A stretch of 64,000 nt of DNA from Pseudonocardiales bacterium (lineage in GTDB: Bacteria > Actinomycetota > Actinomycetes > Mycobacteriales > Jatrophihabitantaceae). The position numbers and the translations under genes were made by a program. The stretch covers positions 5,217-69,216 of the forward strand of contig QHCC01000113.1 in NCBI GenBank assembly GCA_003243915.1, read 5' to 3'. Shown here one piece after another: positions 50,672 through 60,896 of this stretch. The notes below the pieces were generated by a model that made no database searches, was not told the origin of the DNA, and worked only from the letters and a program-made list of their open reading frames with translations. Position 1 is the first letter of the stretch, and the number at the start of each line of letters is the position of its first letter.

Positions 50672-50896
50672 TCACAGCACGGCACCGCGCGGCGCGGCCT
50701 CAATTGCGGCAACTCCTCGGCCGTAGAGCACGACGACCCGATCACCATGGGTGCAGCGAAGCACGCCGGAATCCTCAGCAAGGGTGGCGATGGCCTGATC
50801 AAGGACCTCGTCGGCATTGTCGGCATCGGGCTCCTCGTAGACGACGTCGAGATGATCGCCACCGGTGAGCCGGACCCGCAGCACGATCTCTGCCAT
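50672..50896 (-). CDS. Small hypothetical protein
   Basis: MAEIVLRVRLTGGDHLDVVYEEPDADNADEVLDQAIATLAEDSGVLRCTHGDRVVVLYGRGVAAIEAAPRGAVL; protein-like composition. Confidence 0.5.
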   Translation of the reverse strand: MAEIVLRVRLTGGDHLDVVYEEPDADNADEVLDQAIATLAEDSGVLRCTHGDRVVVLYGRGVAAIEAAPRGAVL

Positions 50897-51405
50897 GACG
50901 TGCAGGCTAGACGCTTGACGACCCATGACGATCGAGGCGAGTGCCTGTATCGACCGCGTTCGTCACCCCGGCCCCCGGGTCCGTCCGCGCATCTCGCGAC
51001 GCGGGTTCATGGCGCGTGCATGTCAAATAGATACGACCGCCGACGCGGCTCCACATCTCGACGCGGCACCCGACCGAATCTTCCCCTGTACAGGACGCAA
51101 GGCGACCCGACCCTCGACCCACCCATCCAGGCCGGACCCGTGCGCTGGCACGCCCAGTACGGGCCGTAGGCCGAACGTCGAGGATCGGTTTCTCGCACAG
51201 ACGCTGCGAATCGTCCGATGATCAGGTTCGTCCCGCAGGCCGCCCCGTGACCGGCGCCTGACCGGAGGGGCTCGGCTATCGGAGACCGTTTGGGCCGGTT
51301 CGAACGATGCGGCGTGTAGTCGGCGCGGCGTCCTGCCACCAGCGAACCTTGTCGACCTGCGGACTAGGAAAAGGCGTCAGAAAGCCTATGAATAAGGCCC
51401 TCCAG

Positions 51406-51449
51406 TGGTGCCCCCGGCCGGATTCGAACCGGCGACGCCCGGCTTAGGA
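51406..51449 (-). tRNA. 3' half of tRNA-Arg(CCT), read as an attachment-site core; the 5' half is missing
   Basis: Reverse strand CTCCTAA (anticodon loop, CCT) GCCGGGCGTC GCCGGTTCGAATCCGGC CGGGGGC A CCA: T arm, acceptor 3' strand and CCA are present. No complementary GCCCCCG 5' acceptor strand upstream. Confidence 0.85.
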
Positions 51450-51635
51450 GAGCCAATTAGCCGATCTTAGTCATCCCCGAATCCATGGGCATCACGTTGC
51501 TAGAGGCCCCGTATTCACTGGTCTCCGTGCTTGGTGGGTAGTGTTGGTCGACGATGATCAACAACAGCAGTTTGTGGACTTCTTGCGGACTGTTTGCGGA
51601 CCGACGGAGATCAACTTCGGCGATGGGTGTCGGCT

Positions 51636-52058
51636 TCAGAGTGCATCGCGGACGGCGTCGATGATTGCCTGAGCGTGGCCGAGATCGGCCGCGAGGTCAG
51701 CGTGGCCTATGACGACGTCGTCGTACTCGGCCTTATTACGACGGCGACGCATACGTTGGAACTCGAAGGCGCTGGGCGTGTTGATCATCGCCTCGGCGTA
51801 GTTGCCGACCGCCTCGTGGGCACGGGCCACGGCTCGGACGCGATAGCCGATCGACAGCATATGAGCGGTGACCGCGATGCGGGCCGCGTCATACGCCGTG
51901 ACGTAGGCAACCTCGAGATCTATGACCGCGATCTTGCGTGCGGACGCGAGCTTGTCTTCGGCGCGAGCTAGGCGCAAACGCGCGCTGGCGAGATCGGGCG
52001 GCACCTGTTGCAGACGCTGCGCGGTGATTAGTGCCGTGACGGCGCCGGGCAGCGTCAC
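51636..52058 (-). CDS. HEPN-domain protein (SAV_6107-like), probable toxin partner of MNT
   Basis: ARKIAVIDLEVAYVTAYDAARIAVTAHMLSIGYRVRAVARAHEAVGNYA...FQRMRRRRNKAEYDD: HEPN-type RN-x3-Y motif; 4-bp overlap with the upstream MNT gene. Confidence 0.8.
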   Translation of the reverse strand: MTLPGAVTALITAQRLQQVPPDLASARLRLARAEDKLASARKIAVIDLEVAYVTAYDAARIAVTAHMLSIGYRVRAVARAHEAVGNYAEAMINTPSAFEFQRMRRRRNKAEYDDVVIGHADLAADLGHAQAIIDAVRDAL

Positions 52059-52645
52059 CGCTTCAGATCCAGTTCGACAAGAGGCCCGTTCTTGACCTGT
52101 TCGATGAATCCGCTCCCGGCCACGTCCCACTCGGCAGGTTCCAGGACGGTGACGTTGACGTCGCGGCCCAGCTTCCGTGTCGCGATGTCGGCCTGGGCGC
52201 GGATCTCACCGACGCTGCCGGATCCGACGACCACCACATCGACGTCCTGCGGTAATGGGCCTGCTTCGCCGTGGTACCGGCGAGCCCATGACCCGTAGAT
52301 CATCGCGCGCTCGACGCCAGGCAGTCCGGTAAGGCGCTCTTCGAGAACCGCCTTGGGTCCGATGGTCTTAACCACGATTGAGCGAAGCTCGTCGAAGATC
52401 GGTGAGGTGGACGCCGCCCAGACGGTGCGGCGGCCACTTCGCAGCTCGGACTCCAGAAGTCCCGCCTCGATTAGCCGGTCGACCTCTCGCGCCACCGTAG
52501 GCTGGGGACGGCTAGAACGCTCCACGAGTTCCGGCATCGTGAAGTGTCGCTCCGGCTCGAGATGGGTCGCGCCGAGGATCAGCAGCTGAGTGTCGCTGCG
52601 GAAGATCGGCGCAAGCCGGGGCGGGTGGTTACTCACACAACGCAT
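52055..52645 (-). CDS. Winged-HTH fused to MNT-type nucleotidyltransferase
   Basis: HFTMPELVERSSRPQPTVAREVDRLIEAGLLESELRSGRRTVWAAS (wHTH) then MIYGSWARRYHGEAGPLPQDVDVVVVG (GS...DxD). Confidence 0.87.
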   Translation of the reverse strand: MRCVSNHPPRLAPIFRSDTQLLILGATHLEPERHFTMPELVERSSRPQPTVAREVDRLIEAGLLESELRSGRRTVWAASTSPIFDELRSIVVKTIGPKAVLEERLTGLPGVERAMIYGSWARRYHGEAGPLPQDVDVVVVGSGSVGEIRAQADIATRKLGRDVNVTVLEPAEWDVAGSGFIEQVKNGPLVELDLKR

Positions 52646-52663
52646 TGTTCCATGCGTTGTGTG
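52634..52663. promoter_or_regulatory. 12-bp perfect inverted repeat overlapping the MNT start codon; candidate autoregulatory operator
   Basis: cacacaacgcat (52634-52645) - tgttcc - atgcgttgtgtg (52652-52663). Confidence 0.7.
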
Positions 52664-52824
52664 TATAGATCAAGTAGCTCACGGTCGCGCATCTTGCCTG
52701 TCTCGTCCGTCGGCTCGAGGGGTGCTGCCACACGTCCACGTCGAGTTCGATCTGATTGAGTTCGATCGGGCGGTGTGGCGCCGAGGCGATAACCTCACGC
52801 GGTGATCAAGCGCGGACGTGACGA

Positions 52825-54375
52825 GTGAAAACGGGCGATCTGGCGCGGGTGCGCCGCACCCTGTGGGCCGCCGCCGATGAGCTGCGGGCGAACTCGACGC
52901 TGTCGCCCGCCGAGTACCGCGGCCCTGTGCTCGGCCTCATCTTCCTTGCTTACGCGGAGCACCGTTTCGACCAGGTGCGTCCCGAGATGGAGGCGAAGGC
53001 CACCGCCCGGCGTCCGGTCACCGCGGATGATTACAAGGCCAACTCGGTCCTATTCGTGCCGGAGGGCGCCCGTCTGTCGCACCTGGTTGACCTTCCGGAG
53101 GGTGAAAACCTCGGCAAGGCAATCGATGACGCGATGAAGCTCGTCGAAGGCTCGAACCCCGAACTGCGGGACGTCCTCCCTCGCGGCTACCAGCGGCTCG
53201 AGAAGTCGACCCTCAGCGAACTGCTCCGGCTCTTCGCACCACTACCGCGCCAACTGTCCGGCGACGCGTTCGGGCTGATCTACGAGGACTTCCTCTCCAA
53301 TTTCGCATCCAGCGAGGGCCGTCTCGGAGGCGAGTTCTTCACGCCGTACTCCATCGTCAGGTTGATCGTCGAGATCATCGAACCGTTCCACGGCAAGGTC
53401 TACGACCCCGCCTGCGGATCGGGCGGCATGTTCGTCCAGTGCGCCAAGTTCGTCGATCGCCACAATCAGTCTGCATCTCGTGAGCTCTCTGTCTACGGCG
53501 TAGAACAGAAAGAAGGCACAGTCCCGCTCGCCAAGATGAACCTCGCACTGCACGGTCTGTCCGGCGACATCCGGCTCGCCAACAGCTACTACGACGACCC
53601 GCATCATTCCGTCGCCAAATTCGACTTCGTGATGGCGAACCCGCCATTCAACGTCGACAAGGTCGACAAGGACAAGCTAGCCGGCGACCCGCGCTTCCCG
53701 TTCGGCATTCCCCGGACCGACAATGCCAACTACCTCTGGATCCAGCAGTTCTTTGCGGCGCTGAGCGATCGTGGCCGGGCCGGTTTCGTCATGGCGAACT
53801 CTGCCGGGGACGCTGGTCACTCCGAGCGCGAGATCCGCCGACAACTCATCGAGTCAGGTGCCGTCGACGTCATGGTTGCGATCGGCACGAACTTTTTCTA
53901 CACCGTGACGCTGCCCGTCACGCTCTGGTTCCTCGACAAGTCCAAGCACGGAACCGAGCGCGAGGACACGGTTCTGTTCTTGGACGCTCGGCACCTGTAC
54001 CGGCAGATCGACCGGGCGCACCGCGACTTCCTGCCCGAGCAGGTGGAGCTCCTCGCCAACATCGTCCGGCTCTATCGCGGCGAGGACGTCGAAACCGTCG
54101 ACGGCAGCGACACGTTGCTCAAGGAGCGGTTCCCCGACGGCACCTATATCGACGTCCCCGGTCTGTGCAAGGTCGCCACTCGCGCTGAGATCGCGGCCCA
54201 AGGCTGGAGCCTCAACCCGGGCCGATACACCGGCACCGCGGCGGTGGACGACGACGGAGAGGACTTCATCGAGAAGCTCGCGAGCCTGTACGACGAGTTC
54301 ACCCGCCTCAGCGAAGAGGCGGGGGTTCTGCGGGTCAACGTCGATACCGCCATCCAAGGAATTTTGGGCGCATGA
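52825..54375 (+). CDS. hsdM: Type I restriction-modification methyltransferase subunit M
   Basis: [13 protein letters not shown] and [11 protein letters not shown] (N6-adenine MTase motifs I and IV). Confidence 0.96.
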   Translation: MKTGDLARVRRTLWAAADELRANSTLSPAEYRGPVLGLIFLAYAEHRFDQVRPEMEAKATARRPVTADDYKANSVLFVPEGARLSHLVDLPEGENLGKAIDDAMKLVEGSNPELRDVLPRGYQRLEKSTLSELLRLFAPLPRQLSGDAFGLIYEDFLSNFASSEGRLGGEFFTPYSIVRLIVEIIEPFHGKVYDPACGSGGMFVQCAKFVDRHNQSASRELSVYGVEQKEGTVPLAKMNLALHGLSGDIRLANSYYDDPHHSVAKFDFVMANPPFNVDKVDKDKLAGDPRFPFGIPRTDNANYLWIQQFFAALSDRGRAGFVMANSAGDAGHSEREIRRQLIESGAVDVMVAIGTNFFYTVTLPVTLWFLDKSKHGTEREDTVLFLDARHLYRQIDRAHRDFLPEQVELLANIVRLYRGEDVETVDGSDTLLKERFPDGTYIDVPGLCKVATRAEIAAQGWSLNPGRYTGTAAVDDDGEDFIEKLASLYDEFTRLSEEAGVLRVNVDTAIQGILGA

Positions 54376-55640
54376 CCGGATGGAGAGAGGCCAGCCTCGA
54401 CGACTTGTGCGACCGGATAACGAGCGGCGGCACGCCGAGCCGCACGAGGTCGGACTACTTCTGTGACCCTCCCGACGGACACGCGTGGGTGAAGTCTCAG
54501 GAACTCGTCGACCGACGCATCACGGCAACGAGCGAACACATCTCTGACGCGGGCCTACGGGGCTCGTCGGCGAAAGAGCTCCCAGTTGGCGCCGTGCTCA
54601 TTGCGATGTATGGGGCGAACGTCGGCCAGCTCGGCTACCTGGGTATCAAGGCCACGGTCAATCAGGCGATATGCGCGCTAATCGCGGACCCGGTTGTCGC
54701 TGATCCACGTTTCCTCTACTACGCGCTCGCTCACTCTCGAGACGACCTGGTGACGAAGGCGCATGGTGCGGCCCAGCAGAACCTGAGCCAGCAACTGATC
54801 CGGCCGTATCGGCTGCGTGTCCCGAAGCTCGATGTCCAGCGACGTATTGGCGCCGTGCTACGTGCGATCGACGACTTGATCGAGAACAATCGGCGGCGCG
54901 TTGAGGTACTGGAGGAGATGGCGCGGGCGATCTACTGCGAGTGGTTCGTTCACTTCCGCTACCCCGGCCACGAGAACGCCGCCTTCGTCGAGACTCCCCG
55001 TGGGCCAATTCCTGCCGGTTGGTCTGTAACGCAACTCGCGGAGGTTGTCTCTACTCAGTATGGCTACACCGAGTCTGCCAGCGATGTTGAGGTCGGCCCT
55101 CGATACCTGCGCGGCATGGACATCAACAAACGTAGCTACATCGACTGGTCGACCGTTCCCTTCTGTCCGATCGGTGACGCCGACCTGGCGAGGTTTCGAG
55201 TCGAAGTGGGCGACGTCTTCGTCATCCGCATGGCAGATCCGGGCAAGGTTGGGATCTGCGAAGTTGCGACCAATGCAGTCTTTGCCTCCTACCTGGTGCG
55301 AATGCGGCCATCAGCCGATCGCATTAGTACGTACTTGTTGTTCTTCACGCTTTGTGGTGAGGAATATCAGAGCTGGGTTACAGGGGCGAGCACGGGCGCG
55401 ACCAGGAAGAGCGTGAGTGCAAAGGTGATGACCGAGCCACGAATCGTGTTGCCGCCGCAGCAGACGCAGGAGGCTTTCGAGGCCATGGTTCGACCCCTTC
55501 GCTCGTTGATGACCCGACTAGTTCAAGCAAGCGCGGCCCTTGGCGCGGTTCGAGACAGTCTTCTTCCGAAGCTGGTGACGGGGCAGATCGATGTGTCGTC
55601 GCTGGATCTGGATGTGTTGGTCAAGGATTCGGTGGCGTAG
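54372..55640 (+). CDS. hsdS: Type I restriction-modification specificity subunit S
   Basis: Two target-recognition regions; [40 protein letters not shown]; 4-bp overlap with hsdM. Confidence 0.94.
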   Translation: MTGWREASLDDLCDRITSGGTPSRTRSDYFCDPPDGHAWVKSQELVDRRITATSEHISDAGLRGSSAKELPVGAVLIAMYGANVGQLGYLGIKATVNQAICALIADPVVADPRFLYYALAHSRDDLVTKAHGAAQQNLSQQLIRPYRLRVPKLDVQRRIGAVLRAIDDLIENNRRRVEVLEEMARAIYCEWFVHFRYPGHENAAFVETPRGPIPAGWSVTQLAEVVSTQYGYTESASDVEVGPRYLRGMDINKRSYIDWSTVPFCPIGDADLARFRVEVGDVFVIRMADPGKVGICEVATNAVFASYLVRMRPSADRISTYLLFFTLCGEEYQSWVTGASTGATRKSVSAKVMTEPRIVLPPQQTQEAFEAMVRPLRSLMTRLVQASAALGAVRDSLLPKLVTGQIDVSSLDLDVLVKDSVA

Positions 55641-58600
55641 GTGCCGTCGCCGTACACGGAGGGTGGGCTGGTCGAGCGGCCCGCCCTTGAGCTGCTTGAG
55701 CAGCTCGGGTGGACGGTGGTCAACGCGTTCCGCGAGACGTTCGGTCCGGCGGGGACCCCTCGGCCGAGATTCAATGCACGACGTCGTGCTCACCCACCGC
55801 GTGCGCGATGCCCTGCGTTGGCTGAACCCTCACGTGCCCGAGGTGATTCGCGAGGAAGCACTTGCCGCGGTCGCGAAGGACCGGTCGGTGATGGATCGGG
55901 TGCGGGCCAATCGCGAGGTCTATGACCTGATCCGCGACGGCTACCGCGCTGAGTGGCAGGGCGACGACGGCGAGCGCCAGTACGCCACTGTCCTGTACAT
56001 AGACTTCCGCGACTCCTCAAACAACGACTGGCTCGCTGCGTCGCAGGTGTGGGTGGCCGGCGACCTGCACCGGCGCCGGACCGACACAGTGCTGTTCGTC
56101 AACGGCATCCCGCTCGTGTTGATGGAGTTCAAGGACCCGAACCGACCGGTGAAGGCGGCGTATGAAGAGAACCTGACCGACTACCGCGATACGGTCCCGC
56201 AGTTGTTCGTCCCGAACGGTTTCGTGCTGTTGTCGAACGGGTCCGAGGCGAAGATCGGCTCGACGTACTCGCCGTGGGAATTCTTCGGCGACTGGAAGGT
56301 GATCGACGCAGACGGCGCCCGCGGCGTGGTTGCGCTCGAGACGGCGATCCGTGGTACCTGTGCGCAGGATCGGTTGCTCGACCTGGTCGAGAACTTCGTC
56401 GCCTTCATTGAACGGCCCGGGGGGCTGATCAAGGTCGTCGCACGCAACCATCAGCTGCTAGGCGTCAATGCCGCGATCGAGAACCTGTACCGGGTCCGCG
56501 CCGCAGGCGACAAGCGGCTCGGCGTGTTCTGGCACACCCAAGGCTCCGGCAAATCTCTGTCCATGCTCTGGTTCACCCAGAAGGTGCTGCGCCAAATCCC
56601 CGGTGCGTGGACGTTCGTGATGGTCACCGACCGCACTGAACTGGACCTACAGCTGCACGGGGAGTTTGCCGACGCGGGCGCGATCTCGCGCGAAGCCAAC
56701 GTGCACGCCTCGTCAGCTGCGAACCTACGCGACCTGCTTGCCGCGGATCACCGCTACGTATTCACCCTGATCCACAAGTTCCGCCTTGACGCGGCAGCCG
56801 GCGAGACGACGATGCCGGTGCTGTCGGACCGTTCCGACGTCATCGTCATCACTGACGAGGCGCACCGCAGCCAGTACGACACCCTCGCGCTGAACATGCG
56901 CCGGGCTCTGCCGAACGCGTCGTTCATGGGATTCACCGGGACGCCGCTGATCGTCGGCGAGGAGCTGACCCGCCAGCAGTTCGGCGACTACGTCAGCACC
57001 TACAACTTCCGCGACGCAATCGAGGACGGCGCCACCGTCCCGCTGTACTACGAGAACCGCATCCCAGAGCTGCAGTTGGTCAACGAGGACTTCGCCGACG
57101 ACCTCGCGGAACTGCTGGAAGCAGCCGAGCTCGACGAGGACGCCGAAGGTCAGCTGGCCCGCAGGTTCGGGAAGCAGTACACGCTGCTGACCAGGCCGGA
57201 GCGACTACGCAGAGTCGCGAAGGACCTCGTCGCGCACTTCGTTGGCCGCGGGTTCACCGGTAAGGCCATGTACGTCGGTCTCGACAAGGCCGCCGCCGTG
57301 CGCATGTACGTCTACGTCCGCGAGGCATGGGCCGAACACCTCGCTGACCTGCGTGTGCAGCACGATGCCATGGACTTGTTGCAGCGGCCGTGGCTGGCCA
57401 GCCGCATCGAGCTGATGGAGACCACCGACATGGCTGTCGTGGTCTCCCAGGGGCAGAACGAGATCGCGACCCTGGAAAAGCTCGGGCTCGACATTCGCCC
57501 TCATCGCGCGCGCATGAACAACGAGGACCTGGCCGAGAAATTCAAAGCAGCCGACGATCCATTGCGCCTGGTGTTCGTCTGCGCCATGTGGATGACCGGC
57601 TTCGACGCCCCCAGCGTGTCGACGATCTACCTCGACCGTCCCATGCGCAACCACACCCTCATGCAGACCATCGCCCGCGCGAACCGGGTGTTCCCCGACA
57701 AGGACAACGGGCTGATCGTCGACTACGTCGGCGTGTTCCGGAACCTCGAGAAAGCGCTCGCCATCTACGGCGCCGCAAACGCCGAAGTCGACTCACCCAT
57801 CCAGGACCTCGACGCGCTCGTCGGGGCTTTGAACGCCGCCATCGATACCCTGGCCGGGCTCTGCGCCTCCAACGGTGTCGACCTGATCGCAATGCGCGAC
57901 GCTAAGGGCTTCGCACACATTGCGCTTCGCGACGCCGCCGTCGAAAACCTGCTGGCCGATGACGACACCCGCACCACATTTCTGGCCGCAGCGCGCAACG
58001 TGCGCAAGCTCTTCAAGGCTCTCTTGCCGGATCCGATGGCCGCCGCACAGCAACATACCGTCGCGGCCATCCGCGTGTTGGCAGAGCGCGTCGCGGATGT
58101 CTCCCGGCCGCCCAAGGCTGACCTGGACACGATCTCCGACGCGGTGGACGCGCTGCTCGACCGATCGGTGGGCGCCGAGGAGTACGTCATCCGAGCTGCC
58201 GCCGAGGGCAGCGAGCCTGACCCACTCATCGACCTGTCTCAGATCGACTTCGACGGGCTCTCGGCCGCGTTCGCCGGCCGAAAGCGTGCCGAGACGGACC
58301 GTCTAGCAGCACTGCTGAAGCAGCGCGCTGTCGCCGCGGCAACTCGCAACCCGACGCGCTACGACCTGGTTCAGCGCATCGAGGAGCTCATCGCCGACTA
58401 CAACGCGGGCAGCCTCAACATCGACGAGTACCTGCGCCGCCTCATCGAACTGTCGAAGACGCTGACCGACGAAGAACAGCGCGCCGTCACCGAAGGGCTC
58501 ACCGAGGAAGAACTTGCCGTGTTCGACCTTCTCACCAAGCCGGAGCCCACGCTCACCGAGGCTGAACGCGAGGCGGTAAAGGCGAGCGCCAAGCGGCTGC

Positions 58601-59451
58601 TCGCGCATCTGCAGGACAAGCTCGTGCTGGATTGGCGTCGCCGGGCGGCCACGACTGCGGACGTCCGCGTGACGATTCGTGACGTGCTCGACGCGGACCT
58701 GCCCGCGGATCCCTACCCGCCGGAGATCTTCGACGCGAAGGTCCAGGCCATCTTCGACCACGTCATCACGGCCTATGGCGACGACGGATCGAGCGTGTAC
58801 GCCGGTGATCGCGTCGAGGTGGTGACCTCCGGCGCGGGAGTCGCCACCCTCACCGCACCCGATATCGCATCCATCGCCGACAGCGTGGTCGAGCGGATCC
58901 GCACCGACGCCGAGTTCGCATCGCGTGTTGCCGATCAGCTGGGTCTGCCGGGCGGAGCGGCGCTGCGCACGGTCGGAGAGATCATTACCAACGACGAGGA
59001 CTTCACCGTGGAGTTCAAGTCGACTGCCCGCTGGGACTTGCGGGAGGACAAGCCGAACAAGCTGATGGAGGACGCCGTCGTCAAGACGATTGCCGGATTC
59101 CTGAACACCGACGGCGGCACGTTGCTGATCGGCGTCGACGACACCGGCGCGGTGCTCGGCTTGGACCACGACTACGACAGGGTGCAGCCGAAGAACGGTG
59201 ACGGCTTCGTGAACTGGTTGACCACCCACCTCATCAACGCGCTCGGTCACCCGCCCGTCACCCGAGTTCGTGCCCGGATCGCGGTCCACGATGGCAAGCA
59301 GATCTGTCGGGTCGACGTCGCTCGGTGCACGGAGCCCACATGGGCCAAGACCAGCAAGGGCGGTCGGGTGTTCTTCGTGCGGATGAACAACTCGACCCGG
59401 TCGATGCCCGACGACGAAGTCGATGCTTATCTGCGTCAGCGCGTGGCCTGA
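55641..59451 (+). pseudogene. hsdR: Type I restriction endonuclease subunit R with C-terminal AlbA_2/Schlafen-like domain; apparent 1-nt insertion near 55756-55759
   Basis: Frame 1 MPSPYTEGGLVERPALELLEQLGWTVVNAFRETFGPAGT, then the other frame LGRDSMHDVVLTHRVRDALRWLNPHVPEV...LVLMEFKDPNRP...VFWHTQGSGKSLSML...VITDEAHRSQYDTLALNMRRALPNASFMGFTGTP...; C-terminal DFTVEFKSTARWDLREDKPNKLMEDAVVKTIAGFLNTDGGTLLIGVDDTGAVLG. Length 3n+1. Confidence 0.88.
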
Positions 59452-59913
59452 TCACCTCGAGGATAAATCCTGACCGATTAGATCCTTCTCATACCCGCTC
59501 CACCGAGGTCCCGGGCGCAGCGAGTGCGGCTGACGGTCGTACTCGACCCAACCCGCCGCGCGCAGCATCGGCATCGCTGCCGACGCGGCCGCTCTGTTCC
59601 AAGCCACGGCGAGCCGCGTACTCGCCTCGGCCGGTGGTGGCGGCAGGACGCGCGCCTCGCCGACGGCCAGCTCTTGGCCGAGATCGCTCCAGCTCGGGCC
59701 CCGGCCGTGTTGAGCACGATAGATAGCGATGACGCGCGCGACGGCAGGACCTACGGAGGCCACATACGTGAAGGTGAACCGTTGAAGCACCAGACGGCGG
59801 GCCGCTGCTAGCTCGCGATGGTGCTCCTCGCGGAACGCGGCACGGGCACGCAGCCTCGCCGCCGGCGATCGACTCACGGTAATACTCCCAGACCTGTTGT
59901 TGCCGATGTCCAA
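59452..59913 (-). CDS. Hypothetical protein on the mobile element
   Basis: 153-aa ORF MDIGNNRSGSITVSRSPAARLRARAAFREEHHRELAAARRLVLQRFTFTYVASVGPAVARVIAIYRAQHGRGPSWSDLG; divergent from the XRE gene. Confidence 0.6.
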   Translation of the reverse strand: MDIGNNRSGSITVSRSPAARLRARAAFREEHHRELAAARRLVLQRFTFTYVASVGPAVARVIAIYRAQHGRGPSWSDLGQELAVGEARVLPPPPAEASTRLAVAWNRAAASAAMPMLRAAGWVEYDRQPHSLRPGPRWSGYEKDLIGQDLSSR

Positions 59914-59940
59914 CAGACACTAGAGTAGGACACCGGCAAC
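59899..59940. promoter_or_regulatory. Candidate XRE operator: 13-bp near-perfect inverted repeat between divergent genes
   Basis: gttgccgatgtcc (59899-59911) / ggacaccggcaac (59928-59940), 12/13 pairs. Confidence 0.5.
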
Positions 59941-59949
59941 GTTCGGGCG

Positions 59950-60222
59950 ATGCCCACACCACGCGCCCATCTGACCGACACGCAGGTGCGCGAGCGTGCC
60001 GCCCGTCGTGCGCGATTCGGAGAGCGGGTCCGCGAGCTGCGGAAGGAGTGCGGCATGACGCAGGAGCAGGTCGCGCTTGCCTCCGGCATCGACCGGCCCT
60101 TCCTGGTGCAGGTCGAGAACGGACGACGCAGCGTGCTCGTTGAGCGGTTGGAAGATCTCGCGTCGGCGCTTGGCGTCCCCGTCGCCGACCTTTTCCCGGA
60201 CGGCGGTGACCGATTCTTGTGA
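59950..60222 (+). CDS. XRE-family helix-turn-helix regulator
   Basis: FGERVRELRKECGMTQEQVALASGIDRPFLVQVENGRRSVLVERLEDLASALGVPVADLFPD. Confidence 0.93.
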   Translation: MPTPRAHLTDTQVRERAARRARFGERVRELRKECGMTQEQVALASGIDRPFLVQVENGRRSVLVERLEDLASALGVPVADLFPDGGDRFL

Positions 60223-60836
60223 CCGAGCCCGCGCCCATCTTCGATATCGATCAGCCGGACGGCACCCGCCTCGCGGTTGACCTATCTGCGCCGGGGGAGA
60301 TGGGTGACTTCGCATTCCGGGTGACTGGCGACGGTCGGAAGGACTACTTCTGCGCCTATCACCTGTACGAGTCGGCGATATTCGTTGACGTCCTCCTGTC
60401 GCTCACGTGCGAGCGCGACACCGCCGACGTACTGGGAGACGTGCAGCGGATCCGGCGCGAGGTCGAGGCAGTCGCCGTGGGGCACGACCGGACGCGCAGG
60501 TCGGAGAACACCTTCGAGCACCACCTGGCCGTGCTGCGCGCGCCGTCACCGCTCCCCGCGGCCGATATCGGCGGCGAGTACCGGATCGAGGGCCACGCGG
60601 CGGGAACGCTGGCGGTCTCACGAACCCCGGCCGGCCTCTTCTTCGCGCTCCGCGGCAGGACAGAATCTCACCGCGAGCGCTCGGTGACGGTCCCCGTCGC
60701 GGACCTCTGGCTATTCGCGGCCGGCATGATGTGGCGCAGCTACGCCGACGACTACGGCATGAGCCTGTCCCGTCTGTCCACCGACGCGTACGACATGGCG
60801 CTAGACGCTTTCGAGCAGTCAATCCCGCGCCGATAA
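60219..60836 (+). CDS. Uncharacterised protein coupled to XRE (4-bp overlap)
   Basis: 205 aa MTEPAPIFDIDQPDGTRLAVDLSAPGEMGDFAFRVTGDGRKDYFCAYHLYESAIFVDVLLSL...; no family recognised. Confidence 0.75.
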   Translation: MTEPAPIFDIDQPDGTRLAVDLSAPGEMGDFAFRVTGDGRKDYFCAYHLYESAIFVDVLLSLTCERDTADVLGDVQRIRREVEAVAVGHDRTRRSENTFEHHLAVLRAPSPLPAADIGGEYRIEGHAAGTLAVSRTPAGLFFALRGRTESHRERSVTVPVADLWLFAAGMMWRSYADDYGMSLSRLSTDAYDMALDAFEQSIPRR

Positions 60837-60896
60837 GCCGGACTTCAACGCCACCAACGCTATTCAGCATTAGTCAACTCTTTACCGAATACGGCA

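Noticed and set aside
50747-51339. Several overlapping small ORFs left of the tRNA remnant
   Set aside because: Low-complexity, mutually overlapping in different frames, no supporting motifs.
51406-51500. Complete tRNA gene
   Set aside because: No 5' acceptor strand or D arm can be paired; only the 3' half is present.
55756-55759. Phase-variable homopolymer controlling hsdR
   Set aside because: Four Cs is too short for typical slipped-strand phase variation; indel or sequencing error is more likely.
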